A stretch of 64,000 bases of DNA from Paenibacillus graminis (GCF_000758705.1 NZ_CP009287.1:6696001-6760000), one strand, 5' to 3'. Positions 35,965 through 44,625 are shown, numbered from the stretch's first letter. The notes: generated from the sequence alone by a model not told the origin. Program-made: numbers and translations.

Positions 35965-37878
35965 TTAACCTACGTCCGGCAGACCCTCATCGGAGAACTG
36001 GCTGTTGTACAGATCCGCATAGAATCCGCCAGCTGCCAACAGCTCCTCGTGGGTTCCTTTTTCGATGACGCTGCCCTTGTTCATAACGAGAATCAAATCG
36101 GCGTCACGGATGGTGGATAGACGGTGGGCGATGACAAAGCTTGTTCTGCCTTTCATCAGCGTGTTCATCGCCTTCTGAATTTGCACTTCAGTCCGTGTAT
36201 CGACGCTGCTTGTCGCTTCATCGAGAATCAGGATGGAAGGGTCCGCCAGAATTGCCCGGGCAATAGTCAGCAGCTGCTTCTGCCCTTGCGAAATATTGGA
36301 GGCTTCCTCGTTCAGAATAGTGTTATAGCCAAGCGGAAGTGTGCGGATAAAGTGATCGGCATGCGCAGCTTTGGCGGCCCGCACCACATCGGCTTCTGTA
36401 GCACCCTCACGGCCATAGGCGATGTTGTCACGGATGGTTCCGTTGAACAGCCAGGTATCCTGGAGCACCATACCGAATTTGCTGCGCAGCTCACTGCGCT
36501 TCATATCGGTAATGTTGACACCGTCGATGATAATCTCGCCGCCGCTAATTTCATAGAAGCGCATCAGCAGGTTGATCAGCGTCGTTTTGCCGGCACCCGT
36601 TGGCCCTACAATGGCAATGGTCTGTCCGGGGCTGACCTCAATGTTCATGTCTTCAATCAGAATAGCATCTTCCTTGTAGCCGAATTTCACATGACGGAAT
36701 TCAACCGAGCCTTCTTCTGCATCCACTGGGCGTTTGGCCAGGGACGTACTGACTTCAGGAACTTCCTCCTCTTCATCCAAGAGCTCAAATACACGTTCTG
36801 CCGAAGCAATCGTCGATTGAATAATGTTAGCAATATTGGCTGTTTGCGTAATTGGCATGGTGAACTGGCGCGAATATTGGATAAATGCCTGAATGTCCCC
36901 GACATCAATAATCTTTTTGGTGACAAAAATACCGCCAACCACACACACCAGCACATAACCCAGGTTCCCGATGAACATCATCAGCGGCATGATAATACCG
37001 GAAATGAACTGCGCCCGCCAGCCTGAATCGTAAAGCGAGTCATTGATTTTATTAAACTCGCCCAGCGAGTGCTTTTCGCGGCCAAAAGCTTTGACAATGC
37101 GGTGACCGGTGTACATTTCTTCAACATGCCCGTTCAACTGGCCCAAAGATTTCTGCTGCCCGATGAAGTAAGTCTGGGAACGTTTGGTGATTCCCATAAT
37201 GACCACAAAGCTCAGCGGAAGTGTAATAATCGTGATCAGAGTAAGCCACGGGCTAATGGTCAGCATCATGATAATCACACCGATAATGGTCACGATAGAA
37301 GTGATGAGCTGTGTCAAACTCTGCTGCAGCGTAGTGCTGATATTGTCCACATCATTGGTGGCACGGCTGAGGATTTCTCCGTGTGTCCGGGAGTCGAAAT
37401 ATTTCAGCGGCAGCCGCTCCAGCTTGCTGTTGACCTGCTCACGCATATCAAAAACAACCTTTTGCGCCACACCGGACATTACATACTGCTGCACATAACT
37501 GAACAATGAGCTAAGCAGGTACAGAGCGCCCAGAATAATCAAAATATCATTAATATAGCCAAAATCAATCGCAGCGCCAGGCACACCCTTCATCATGCCA
37601 AAAGCGCCCTCAAACAATTTGGTAGTTGCTTTACCCATAATCTTAGGGCTGAAGATACTGAATACGGTACTGGCTATTGCCATAATAAAAACAATAATAA
37701 GCTGCATCTGGCGCGGCCGCAGATAGCGGATCAGACGGCGCAGCGTGCCTTTAAAATCCTTGGCCTTCTCAGGGGGCAGGCCCATGCCCGGACCACCGGG
37801 CCCGCCCGGACCGCGTCCGCCTCCAAACCCGCCTTGCCGGCGGGGAGCCGATTTGCTTGCATTATTCTGTTCACTCAT
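35965..37878 (-). CDS. ABC exporter half-transporter, ATPase-permease (YfiC-like subunit)
   Basis: A 637-residue type IV ABC half-exporter. A Gly/Pro-rich N-terminal tail precedes six TMs (about 45-350). The nucleotide domain has Walker A GPTGAGKTT, an atypical signature NISQGQKQ in place of LSGGQ, and Walker B ILILDEATSSVD with the catalytic Glu intact. Paired with the next gene, whose ATPase has Asp there, it should form a heterodimeric multidrug exporter with one consensus and one degenerate site. Its ATG overlaps the upstream stop by four bases (ATGA). Confidence 0.92.
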   Translation of the reverse strand: MSEQNNASKSAPRRQGGFGGGRGPGGPGGPGMGLPPEKAKDFKGTLRRLIRYLRPRQMQLIIVFIMAIASTVFSIFSPKIMGKATTKLFEGAFGMMKGVPGAAIDFGYINDILIILGALYLLSSLFSYVQQYVMSGVAQKVVFDMREQVNSKLERLPLKYFDSRTHGEILSRATNDVDNISTTLQQSLTQLITSIVTIIGVIIMMLTISPWLTLITIITLPLSFVVIMGITKRSQTYFIGQQKSLGQLNGHVEEMYTGHRIVKAFGREKHSLGEFNKINDSLYDSGWRAQFISGIIMPLMMFIGNLGYVLVCVVGGIFVTKKIIDVGDIQAFIQYSRQFTMPITQTANIANIIQSTIASAERVFELLDEEEEVPEVSTSLAKRPVDAEEGSVEFRHVKFGYKEDAILIEDMNIEVSPGQTIAIVGPTGAGKTTLINLLMRFYEISGGEIIIDGVNITDMKRSELRSKFGMVLQDTWLFNGTIRDNIAYGREGATEADVVRAAKAAHADHFIRTLPLGYNTILNEEASNISQGQKQLLTIARAILADPSILILDEATSSVDTRTEVQIQKAMNTLMKGRTSFVIAHRLSTIRDADLILVMNKGSVIEKGTHEELLAAGGFYADLYNSQFSDEGLPDVG

Positions 37879-39635
37879 GCTATTTCCTCCTCTGACAGCT
37901 GCGAGGATACGATCTCGCGGTACACTTCACTGTTGTCCATCAACTCTCGGTGTGTACCCATCCCGGCAATCTGTCCTTCATCAAGCACAATAATCCGGTC
38001 GGCATCCATGACGGTGCTAACCCGCTGGGCTACAATGACTACAGTTGATTCTGTCGTTTCTCCCTTAAGTGCGGCCCGCAGTTTGGCGTCGGTCTTGAAG
38101 TCTAGGGCAGAGAAGCTGTCGTCAAATAAATATATCTCTGGTTTTCTTACCAGCGCACGGGCGATCGAAAGACGCTGCTTCTGGCCGCCGGAGACGTTGC
38201 CCCCGCCCTGGGAAATTTCTGAATTGAAGCCGTCCTTCATGGCGGAGACGAAATCGTAAGCCTGGGCGATCTTAGCCGCATGGATGATTTCTTCCTCTGT
38301 GGCCTCTTCTTTGCCGTAGCGGATATTCTCATTGATTGTACCTGTGAACAGCACAGCTTTTTGCGGAATATAGCCAATCTTGTTCCGCAGCTCTTCCTGC
38401 GTCATCTCCCGCACATCGACTCCATCTACACGCACTGCACCTTCGCTGACATCGTAGAATCGTGGAATCATGCTGAGCAGAGTGGATTTGCCTGAACCTG
38501 TACCGCCGATAATCGCTGTGATCTCACCGGGCTTGGCACTGAAGCTGATTCCTGTCAATGCAGGCTGCTCCGCACCGGGATAAGAGAAGGACACGTTATC
38601 GAACTCGACAAACCCGTGCATGCTGCTGCGGCCGTCCTTATGGGTCGCTGTAGCTGTAGACTGGAGCTGTCCGGCGGTTGGATCTGTAATTTCAGGCTGC
38701 ATGTCCAGCACCTCATTAATCCGCAGCGCGGAGGCGGAGGCCCGGGGAATCAATACAAACATCATGGACACCATAATCAGGGAGAACATAATCTGCATCG
38801 CATATTGAATAAAAGCCATCAGCGAGCCGACCTGCAAATCGCCATCGCCGATCCGGATGCCGCCGAAATACAGAATGGCAATCATCGAAAAGTTCATAAC
38901 AAGCATCATCAGCGGCATTAGACCGGCCATAATCTTGTTGACCTTGATGGCAGTATCCGTGAGGTCTTTGTTGGCTTCGGTAAACCGTTCATTCTCATGG
39001 CTGATCCGGTTGAAGGAACGGATGACGCGAATACCTGTCAGATGCTCGCGCAGCACGCGGTTCAATTTATCCAGCTTGACCTGAATCGCTTTGAACAGCG
39101 GGAGACCTTTCATCCCAATGAAGAGAATCGCGCCAACCAGCAGCGGAATCACCACAACAAAGATCAGGGAAAGCTTGGCATCCTCCGATATAGCCATAAT
39201 AATACCGCCGATCATCATCATCGGCGCACCGATCATCATACGCAACATCATAGTAAGTACGGTTTGTACTTGTGTAATATCATTGGTGGTACGTGTAATC
39301 AGCGATGCTGTTCCCAGCTTATCGAATTCATGCAAGGTGAAATTCTCTACATGATTGAACATCCGTGACCGGGTATTCTTACCGAAGCCGGCGGCAACTT
39401 TTGCTGACAGGTAACTGGCTATAATTGAGCATACGGCTCCTCCGGCGGCAACCAGCAGCATGAATCCGCCGATTCTCCAAATATAACTGCGGTCCCCCTG
39501 GACAATCCCTTTGTCGACAATGTCGCTCATCAGGGTAGGAAGATAGAGATCGCCCATGGACTGCAAGAATACGAGGATCAGTACAGCTGCGATAGCCAGC
39601 TTAAAAGGCTTCAATTGTTTCATTAATTTAATCAT
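37875..39635 (-). CDS. ABC exporter half-transporter, ATPase-permease (YfiB-like subunit)
   Basis: A 586-residue half-exporter: six TMs, then Walker A GGTGSGKST, canonical signature VSGGQKQRLS and Walker B IYLFDDSFSALD, where the catalytic Glu is replaced by Asp. This is the degenerate-site subunit of a heterodimer, as in BmrC/BmrD-type pumps. ATG 39635 is chosen: GGAG lies nine bases upstream, and its first bases overlap the MarR stop as ATGATTAA. The operon order is marR, yfiB-like, yfiC-like. Confidence 0.92.
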   Translation of the reverse strand: MIKLMKQLKPFKLAIAAVLILVFLQSMGDLYLPTLMSDIVDKGIVQGDRSYIWRIGGFMLLVAAGGAVCSIIASYLSAKVAAGFGKNTRSRMFNHVENFTLHEFDKLGTASLITRTTNDITQVQTVLTMMLRMMIGAPMMMIGGIIMAISEDAKLSLIFVVVIPLLVGAILFIGMKGLPLFKAIQVKLDKLNRVLREHLTGIRVIRSFNRISHENERFTEANKDLTDTAIKVNKIMAGLMPLMMLVMNFSMIAILYFGGIRIGDGDLQVGSLMAFIQYAMQIMFSLIMVSMMFVLIPRASASALRINEVLDMQPEITDPTAGQLQSTATATHKDGRSSMHGFVEFDNVSFSYPGAEQPALTGISFSAKPGEITAIIGGTGSGKSTLLSMIPRFYDVSEGAVRVDGVDVREMTQEELRNKIGYIPQKAVLFTGTINENIRYGKEEATEEEIIHAAKIAQAYDFVSAMKDGFNSEISQGGGNVSGGQKQRLSIARALVRKPEIYLFDDSFSALDFKTDAKLRAALKGETTESTVVIVAQRVSTVMDADRIIVLDEGQIAGMGTHRELMDNSEVYREIVSSQLSEEEIA

Positions 39636-40116
39636 GTTTCTCATCTCCGTTCATTTGTAACCGGTCCAAATTAGGCGGTGGATTATCTTCGACAAATCTT
39701 TGCACCTTCAGCAGCAGCTCTGCCAGCTGGTTGCTCTCGTCTTCGCCCAGATAATCCACCAATCTGTTAAGCGTTGCATTCATATGCTCTTTTGCCCTAC
39801 GGGTAATAATTTCCCCCTGCTCCGTCAGCTTGATACGCACGACCCTCCGGTCGTTTACATCCGGCAGTCTTTCCACCATTTGCTTGGCTTCAAGACTGTT
39901 AATAAGCTGTGTAACGGTTGGAGGAGTGAGTCCCATGAAACGGCTGATTTCGGAAACCTTCAACCCTTCGTCTCCCTCACGTGAACGTCTTGCGATAGTT
40001 ATTAATAAAGTCATCTCACTAGGCTTATGGCCCTCTACCGTATGCTGCCAGTGTGTTTTACGCAACTGCCGGAGGGCGGCAAAAAGCTTGTGCGCGACTG
40101 GATTTTCATGATTTAT
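39628..40116 (-). CDS. MarR-family repressor of the ABC exporter operon, with an unusual start codon
   Basis: A winged-helix regulator with ISRFMGLTPPTVTQLINSLE as recognition region and the wing DVNDRRVVRIKLTEQG. Starting at TTG 40065 would drop a MarR-like first helix: the frame stays open upstream and reads NPVAHKLFAALRQLRKTHW. The only plausible initiators are ATA 40116 (seven bases after GGAGG at 40124-40128) or ATT 40122; the ATG at 40109 is out of frame. A stop follows 5' of the GGAGG. A sequencing error is another explanation. It overlaps the first ABC gene and likely represses the operon through the palindrome at 40171-40189. Confidence 0.8.
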   Translation of the reverse strand: MNHENPVAHKLFAALRQLRKTHWQHTVEGHKPSEMTLLITIARRSREGDEGLKVSEISRFMGLTPPTVTQLINSLEAKQMVERLPDVNDRRVVRIKLTEQGEIITRRAKEHMNATLNRLVDYLGEDESNQLAELLLKVQRFVEDNPPPNLDRLQMNGDEKHD

Positions 40117-40170
40117 CCCAATGCCTCCACCTCTTTTTTATTTAGGTATACAAATAATTAAATACTATAT

Positions 40171-40189
40171 TAATTAGGATACCTAATTA
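40171..40189. promoter_or_regulatory. Perfect palindrome, probable MarR operator
   Basis: TAATTAGG-ATA-CCTAATTA is a 19-bp perfect dyad in AT-rich DNA 42 bp upstream of the GGAGG of the marR gene, and a degenerate half (TTTAGGTATAC) lies at 40141. The position and symmetry suit autoregulation. Confidence 0.7.
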
Positions 40190-40275
40190 TATTTCCGGCC
40201 AGATGCTTTGTCAATTCTTGAATGCGTTATCAATTATTACGGAATGAAGAACACTGTCTGAGCGCGCCGGAAACA

Positions 40276-40307
40276 CCAAAAACCCCGCCAGTAAGCGGGG
40301 TTTTTGG
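40276..40307. terminator. Bidirectional terminator after the pro-peptide gene
   Basis: CCAAAAACCCCGC (40276-40288) and GCGGGGTTTTTGG (40295-40307) form a perfect 13-bp stem with U-runs on both strands. It ends the receptor/peptide transcript. Confidence 0.92.
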
Positions 40308-40347
40308 ATGTGGCTTGCAATGGTGCTTGTCCTGACTGCATCGAATC

Positions 40348-40485
40348 TTAGTAACCTATTCCATGCTCCATGGTCGTAAAAGATCCACCCGCTGATCCGG
40401 AATGCTCTGCAGGTACTCCCGGCCCGATCAGAATAAAGCTAAATAATGCCAGAACGCTGAATGCCGTTAACAGTGTTTTCTTCAT
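40348..40485 (-). CDS. Secreted 45-residue signalling pro-peptide (Phr/NprX/AimP-like)
   Basis: This ORF starts inside the 3' end of the receptor gene, in another frame, and overlaps it by 47 bp. MKK is followed by a hydrophobic signal segment LLTAFSVLALFSFILIG and a possible cleavage site after VPA, leaving EHSGSAGGSFTTMEHGIGY as the exported part. GGGAG lies nine bases before the ATG, and a terminator follows the stop. Size, signal peptide, position and overlap are the features of communication peptides paired with RRNPP receptors. The mature peptide would be a short fragment of the tail, re-imported by Opp; which fragment is unknown. Confidence 0.85.
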   Translation of the reverse strand: MKKTLLTAFSVLALFSFILIGPGVPAEHSGSAGGSFTTMEHGIGY

Positions 40486-41839
40486 TTTTTCTCAGCTCCC
40501 GTAGGGTTTCCCCATATTTTTTCTGCTGCTGCTCGGTTGCAAAATGCCTATACGTCTCAAATAGCGTCACACAATCAATGATGCTTCCCGCACCATTCAG
40601 CCGAATGGCCAACTGCAGAGACTGAAGAATAGTCTCTACTCCTTGATTATACTGCCCCCGGTCCAGAAGGTACATTGAAATCTGGTAGCGCAGGCGATAT
40701 AACCGGTCAATATTGATAGGGTCCATAAATTGTTCAAAGCGGACCATTTCGCGGGAGAACTGCGCCAGCACCTTATCGACAGAGAAACCATAGCGGTTGG
40801 CGGACTCAACAATAACTACCAGCCCTGGGAGGATTTCGCCGGGATTGTTGGCCAAAAAAGCGGAATACGCCGGAAGTGCCGCTTTATTGCCTATCAGCAT
40901 TTCAAGCGTGAAACCGTTGGCTACCGCAAAAAGGCTGAAGTCTTTTACAACCTCCCGTCCCTCTTCATCCAAAATTTCAAACCAGTTTAGATCGGCATAT
41001 CCAGCAGTGTATTTTTTCGCCTCCTCATATCTTTCCAGTTTGGTGAGTGCAGTTGCTTTGAGTAAATAGCCTTGTGCATAATATAAGACCAACGGCCGGA
41101 ACAGGTTCAATTCCTCACCCCTGCGGTTATTCTTTCTGCGCAGCTCTTGCCGGTAGATGGCGTTAGCCAAAGCCCTAAGCTCATCAGCGTACTTGCCCAT
41201 ATCCTTCCACTTCTGCAGGGTGAAGCAGACATTAGCCAGCTTAAGCAGGCCATCCAGCTGCATATTCTCCGGAAGACGGCCGCGGTAGGGCTCAAAGGTT
41301 ATGACTGCGCGCAGCTGCTCTTCTTTGTCCACCAGCGATTCCAGCGACTTGAAGATACGGTATTGGCAAATCGCCATGCGTTCGGAATAACTGTCCATTT
41401 CGTTGTCTACAATGATTTTATAAAATACCAGGGATTCCCGGATCTTTCCGTTTGCAAAAAGCTTCTCCGCCACAGAGTACAAGATTCCCAGCGGCTTCGG
41501 GTACTCCATGATCCGGTTCAGGACATCCTCTATGCAATGGTGCTTACCGATTTCGGCACAGCGGATCAAAAACGGTTCAATCCTCCGGCGGGAGATCCGC
41601 TCCTCGCTGAAGCATTCATCCACATACAGCGGATACAGCCATCCCTCTGGAAACCCAAAGGCTCTGGTGACCGCATCCAGTTGTCCCAAAGACATTGGTT
41701 TAGGCGGATTCCCGTGGAGAATCGCACTGAGACTGCCGCGGTTCAGACCGGAAACCTTGGCAAACGAAGCGAGATTATGGCCCGAGCGGGACAGATGCTT
41801 CTCAATTTCTGAGCGTATGGTCGTCAACTTTGCCTCCAC
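40439..41839 (-). CDS. RRNPP-type peptide receptor: XRE DNA-binding domain with TPR repeats (AimR/AloR-like)
   Basis: A 466-residue protein with an N-terminal helix-turn-helix (about 18-65, NLASFAKVSGLNRGSLSAIL) and a long all-helical C-terminus with TPR-like pairs (ALTKLERYEEAKKYTAGYAD, MYLLDRGQYNQGVETILQSL). This is the architecture of peptide-responsive regulators such as PlcR, NprR and AimR. AimR-like receptors (AloR) with adjacent AloP peptides have been reported in Paenibacillus polymyxa. The gene starts at GTG 41839 after GGAGGAGG. It is cotranscribed with the overlapping pro-peptide gene and preceded by a Spo0E-like gene on the same strand. Confidence 0.88.
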   Translation of the reverse strand: MEAKLTTIRSEIEKHLSRSGHNLASFAKVSGLNRGSLSAILHGNPPKPMSLGQLDAVTRAFGFPEGWLYPLYVDECFSEERISRRRIEPFLIRCAEIGKHHCIEDVLNRIMEYPKPLGILYSVAEKLFANGKIRESLVFYKIIVDNEMDSYSERMAICQYRIFKSLESLVDKEEQLRAVITFEPYRGRLPENMQLDGLLKLANVCFTLQKWKDMGKYADELRALANAIYRQELRRKNNRRGEELNLFRPLVLYYAQGYLLKATALTKLERYEEAKKYTAGYADLNWFEILDEEGREVVKDFSLFAVANGFTLEMLIGNKAALPAYSAFLANNPGEILPGLVVIVESANRYGFSVDKVLAQFSREMVRFEQFMDPINIDRLYRLRYQISMYLLDRGQYNQGVETILQSLQLAIRLNGAGSIIDCVTLFETYRHFATEQQQKKYGETLRELRKNEENTVNGIQRSGII

Positions 41840-41921
41840 CCGGCACCTCCTCCGTTAATTTCAAGATTAACCTTCTATTAATTGACATTATAGGTGATGA
41901 CTATAGAAAGTACAACAAAAT

Positions 41922-41940
41922 GACCCCACAAGGTGGGGCC
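41922..41940 (-). terminator. Terminator of the Spo0E-like gene
   Basis: On the minus strand GGCCCCAC-CTT-GTGGGGTC is followed by ATTTTGTTG. It separates this gene from the receptor gene. Confidence 0.7.
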
Positions 41941-41973
41941 TTTATTTGTAACAGGTTTATGTCCGAGGATAGG

Positions 41974-42258
41974 CTATTGCTGCAGCGCAGCATTATTGCG
42001 GATTCTCTGGCTCTTGGTTTTCTTTCCGTAAGCGGCTGCAGCGTTCTTGCGGCTGCGCAGACTTTCCATCATTTTGTTCTGGGCAAGCACGATGTAACCG
42101 TCCAGCCGCTGACTGAGCTCCAGAACTGCGTGGTCGCTGAGACTGCGCTCCTGTGCAACCTCCAACAGTTCACATCTAAGACTCTCTATAGTTATGTACA
42201 GCTCATCTTCTCTATATTCTTTTCCAAGTTCAGCGGACGAATTCTGGTAAAGGCTCAC
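41974..42258 (-). CDS. Spo0E-like aspartyl-phosphate phosphatase
   Basis: A 94-residue protein with a two-helix core LYITIESLRCELLEVAQ and LSQRLDGYIVLAQNKM, whose SQ-x-LD motif is the hallmark of the Spo0E family that dephosphorylates Spo0A~P and delays sporulation. It has a basic C-terminal extension (RSRKNAAAAYGKKTKSQRIR region). The start is GTG 42258, with AGAAGG nine bases upstream; the longer upstream frame has no such signal. It is adjacent to the quorum-sensing receptor, which suggests but does not prove a shared role in sporulation timing. Confidence 0.8.
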   Translation of the reverse strand: MSLYQNSSAELGKEYREDELYITIESLRCELLEVAQERSLSDHAVLELSQRLDGYIVLAQNKMMESLRSRKNAAAAYGKKTKSQRIRNNAALQQ

Positions 42259-42368
42259 GGTTACCCACCTTCTCTCCTGATCAACTTCCCCCTTATCATA
42301 AGTCATGATGCCAAAAAACATATTTTGAAAAAAAAGAAAAAAATGTCGATCCTCATGCAAACCAACTT

Positions 42369-43292
42369 TCACAATTCAGGCTGTCCGGCCTCTCCAGGCG
42401 GGAGGTAACGCTCCCCCAGGACCCCCATGGCAAAATGAATCCATTCACGTGCCGCAAAAGACAAGTAGCGGTCTCTGCGCCAGATCATGCCCAGCTGCCA
42501 GGGGATTACAGGCTCAGTCAGCGGAACCACAGATATCAATGTGCGGTCAATGTCCCGGCAGATAGTCTCCGGGAGCAGGGCAATCCCCATTCCTGCCTCT
42601 ACCATCCGGCTGATTAAATCCCACTGCGAGCTCTCATATACGACCCTTGGCTGAAAGCCCGTCTTGACACACTCCGTAATAATCCGGTCATGCAGCGCAA
42701 AATCCTCCCGGAACAACACAAACTCCTCTTCGGCCAGTTCCCTCAGCGGCACTGAAGCTCTGCCCGCCAAACGGTGGCCTGCCGGCACCAGAAGCTCAAG
42801 CTTCTCTTCCACAAAAGTGAAGCAATGAAATACCGCTGTATTCACCGGCAGGACGATGGCTCCGATATCGAGCAGTCCGGTTTCCACGTCATCTTCCACT
42901 TTTTTGGCTCCATCTTCGTGCAGACGGATGGTCACATCAGGGTAGCGGCGGTGAAATTCACCGATGACTGCCGGAAAGAAGCTTGCCCCCACCATGGGCG
43001 GCAGCCCGATACGGATATGCCCCTGCTTCAGATTGCGCAGGCTGTCCAGCTCAGAAGACAGGCTCACGAAAGATTCCACAATATTTTGTGCTTTGGTCAG
43101 CAGAATCTCTCCGGCATCTGTCAGCCGGATGCTTTTTCCTTCACGGTAAAAGAGGTCGGCCCCCAGCTCAACCTCCAAATTACGGATCATTTTGCTGATG
43201 GTGGGTTGGGAGATATACAGCGATTCCGCCGCTCGGGAAAAGCTGTTCAGCCTGGCCACCTGGACGAAATACTGCAGCTGCCGGATATCCAA
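42369..43292 (-). CDS. cidR: LysR-type regulator, CidR/YwbI-like
   Basis: A 307-residue LTTR. The N-terminus reads DIRQLQYFVQVARLNSFSRA with the HTH AAESLYISQPTISKMIRNLE, followed by a periplasmic-binding-protein-like effector domain to the C-terminus. It is divergent from cidAB, exactly as CidR/YwbI in Staphylococcus and Bacillus, where it activates them in response to acetate or overflow metabolism. The start is TTG 43292, eight bases after GGAGG; ATG 43307 lies before it. Confidence 0.88.
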   Translation of the reverse strand: MDIRQLQYFVQVARLNSFSRAAESLYISQPTISKMIRNLEVELGADLFYREGKSIRLTDAGEILLTKAQNIVESFVSLSSELDSLRNLKQGHIRIGLPPMVGASFFPAVIGEFHRRYPDVTIRLHEDGAKKVEDDVETGLLDIGAIVLPVNTAVFHCFTFVEEKLELLVPAGHRLAGRASVPLRELAEEEFVLFREDFALHDRIITECVKTGFQPRVVYESSQWDLISRMVEAGMGIALLPETICRDIDRTLISVVPLTEPVIPWQLGMIWRRDRYLSFAAREWIHFAMGVLGERYLPPGEAGQPEL

Positions 43293-43388
43293 TTTTCTCG
43301 CCTCCATGTATAGATAAATGGAATGTCACTTATTCGATCTATTCATTTTACCTATGAAAGAAAAGGATGTAAACTTTCAGTAACAAGA

Positions 43389-43429
43389 AAAACGGCATCC
43401 CGTCCTCTTATGGAGGCGGCTTCCGTTTT
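43389..43429 (+). promoter_or_regulatory. Hairpin in the divergent cidR-cidA intergenic region, possible attenuator
   Basis: AAAACGG (43389-43395) pairs with CCGTTTT (43423-43429), enclosing a CC-GTCC/GGAGGCGG pairing, and the plus strand continues GTCAAAAATAG. It is terminator-like but lies between two divergent starts, where no transcript should end. It lies in the probable 5' leader of cidA, 58 bp before its ATG. Confidence 0.55.
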
Positions 43430-43487
43430 GTCAAAAATAGAGGGCTAACAGAAATGTTCTTCTATTTCATGAAAGGAACGAAGCCTT

Positions 43488-43859
43488 ATGAAAAAGCTAA
43501 GTCTAGGCTTGCTGCAGGTAGCTGGACTCACCCTGTTCTCGATGCTCGTTAATGTATTGACCCCATTCCTTCATATTCCTATTCCCGGAAGCATCATCGG
43601 CATGATCCTTTTGTTCCTGCTGCTGGAATCCGGAGTCATCCGTCTGAACTGGGTAGAAGCTGGCGCTTCCTGGCTGCTCGCCGAACTGCTGCTGTTCTTT
43701 ATCCCTTCAGCTATAGGTGTTATGAAATATTCCAAGCTGCTCGAATCAAACGGCCTGCAAGTGCTGGCAGTAGTGATTGTCGGTACCTTCGCTGTAATGG
43801 CCAGCTCAGGGCTGCTTACGGGAGCTATATCAAAAGCAAAGGAGCGTAGAGAATCATGA
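43488..43859 (+). CDS. cidA: CidA/LrgA family holin-like protein
   Basis: A 123-residue protein with four hydrophobic segments and the family signature IPIPGSIIGMILLFLLLESG and ELLLFFIPSAIGVMKYSKL. CidA proteins are holin-like membrane proteins acting in programmed death, autolysis and overflow metabolite transport with CidB. AAAGGAACG precedes the ATG. Its last four bases overlap the start of cidB. Confidence 0.92.
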   Translation: MKKLSLGLLQVAGLTLFSMLVNVLTPFLHIPIPGSIIGMILLFLLLESGVIRLNWVEAGASWLLAELLLFFIPSAIGVMKYSKLLESNGLQVLAVVIVGTFAVMASSGLLTGAISKAKERRES

Positions 43860-44539
43860 TGATTGGACTGTTGCTGCTTGTATTGACTGTCGCGGTGTAT
43901 CTGCTGGCCAAGCGAATCTATGCTTCCAGCAGCAAAATGTATGCTTCACCGCTTATCATCACACCGCTGCTGATTATCAGCTTTTTGCTGTTAACAGGAA
44001 TTCCCTATGAATCCTACAATGCGGGAGGCAAATGGCTTACAGATCTGCTTCAGCCGGCAACCATTGCCTTTGCAATCCCTCTTCATAAAAACTTCAAGGT
44101 ACTGAAAAAGCATGCTGCCGAAATTGCGGCAGGCGTGCTGTCAGGGACGGTTATGGCTGTGCTCTCCTCGATGCTGCTGGCCAAATGGCTGCATCTGAGC
44201 GGCGATCTGGCAACCAGCCTGGTACCCCGTTCGGTCACCACACCGATCGCCATGAGCATCTCGCAAAGCATTGGGGGCGTTCCGAGCATTACAGCAGTAT
44301 TCGTAATTCTGACCGGAGTGCTCGGTACGCTGATGGGGCCTTCTGTGCTGCGCCTCTTCCGCATTGACAACGAAATTGCGCGCGGTGTATCGCTGGGAAC
44401 CGCAGCGCACGGTACGGGCACCTCCAAAGCCTTCGAGCTGAGTTCGCTGACCGGCACCATCTCCAGTATCGCGATGATTCTGACGGCCCTGCTCTCTATT
44501 GGACTTGCGCCGGCCCTCCTCGCGGTTTTCCTCCACTAG
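43856..44539 (+). CDS. cidB: CidB/LrgB family membrane protein
   Basis: A 227-residue integral membrane protein; the diagnostic LVPRSVTTPIAMSISQSIGG and RGVSLGTAAHGTGTSKAFEL segments identify the LrgB/YwbG family. It works with CidA, and in plants the LrgAB homologue exports glycolate/glycerate, so an organic acid is plausible. It overlaps cidA and ends at a strong terminator. Confidence 0.93.
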   Translation: MMIGLLLLVLTVAVYLLAKRIYASSSKMYASPLIITPLLIISFLLLTGIPYESYNAGGKWLTDLLQPATIAFAIPLHKNFKVLKKHAAEIAAGVLSGTVMAVLSSMLLAKWLHLSGDLATSLVPRSVTTPIAMSISQSIGGVPSITAVFVILTGVLGTLMGPSVLRLFRIDNEIARGVSLGTAAHGTGTSKAFELSSLTGTISSIAMILTALLSIGLAPALLAVFLH

Positions 44540-44557
44540 GCCGTCCCGGCTTGGGCC

Positions 44558-44598
44558 AGAGACCAGACCGCTCAGCAGAGCGGTCTGGTCTCTTTTTT
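44558..44598 (+). terminator. Terminator of cidAB
   Basis: AGAGACCAGACCGCTC pairs perfectly with GAGCGGTCTGGTCTCT around AGCA, followed by TTTTTT. Confidence 0.95.
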
Positions 44599-44625
44599 GC
44601 ATATAAATCTGCTGATTTGTTGTCC

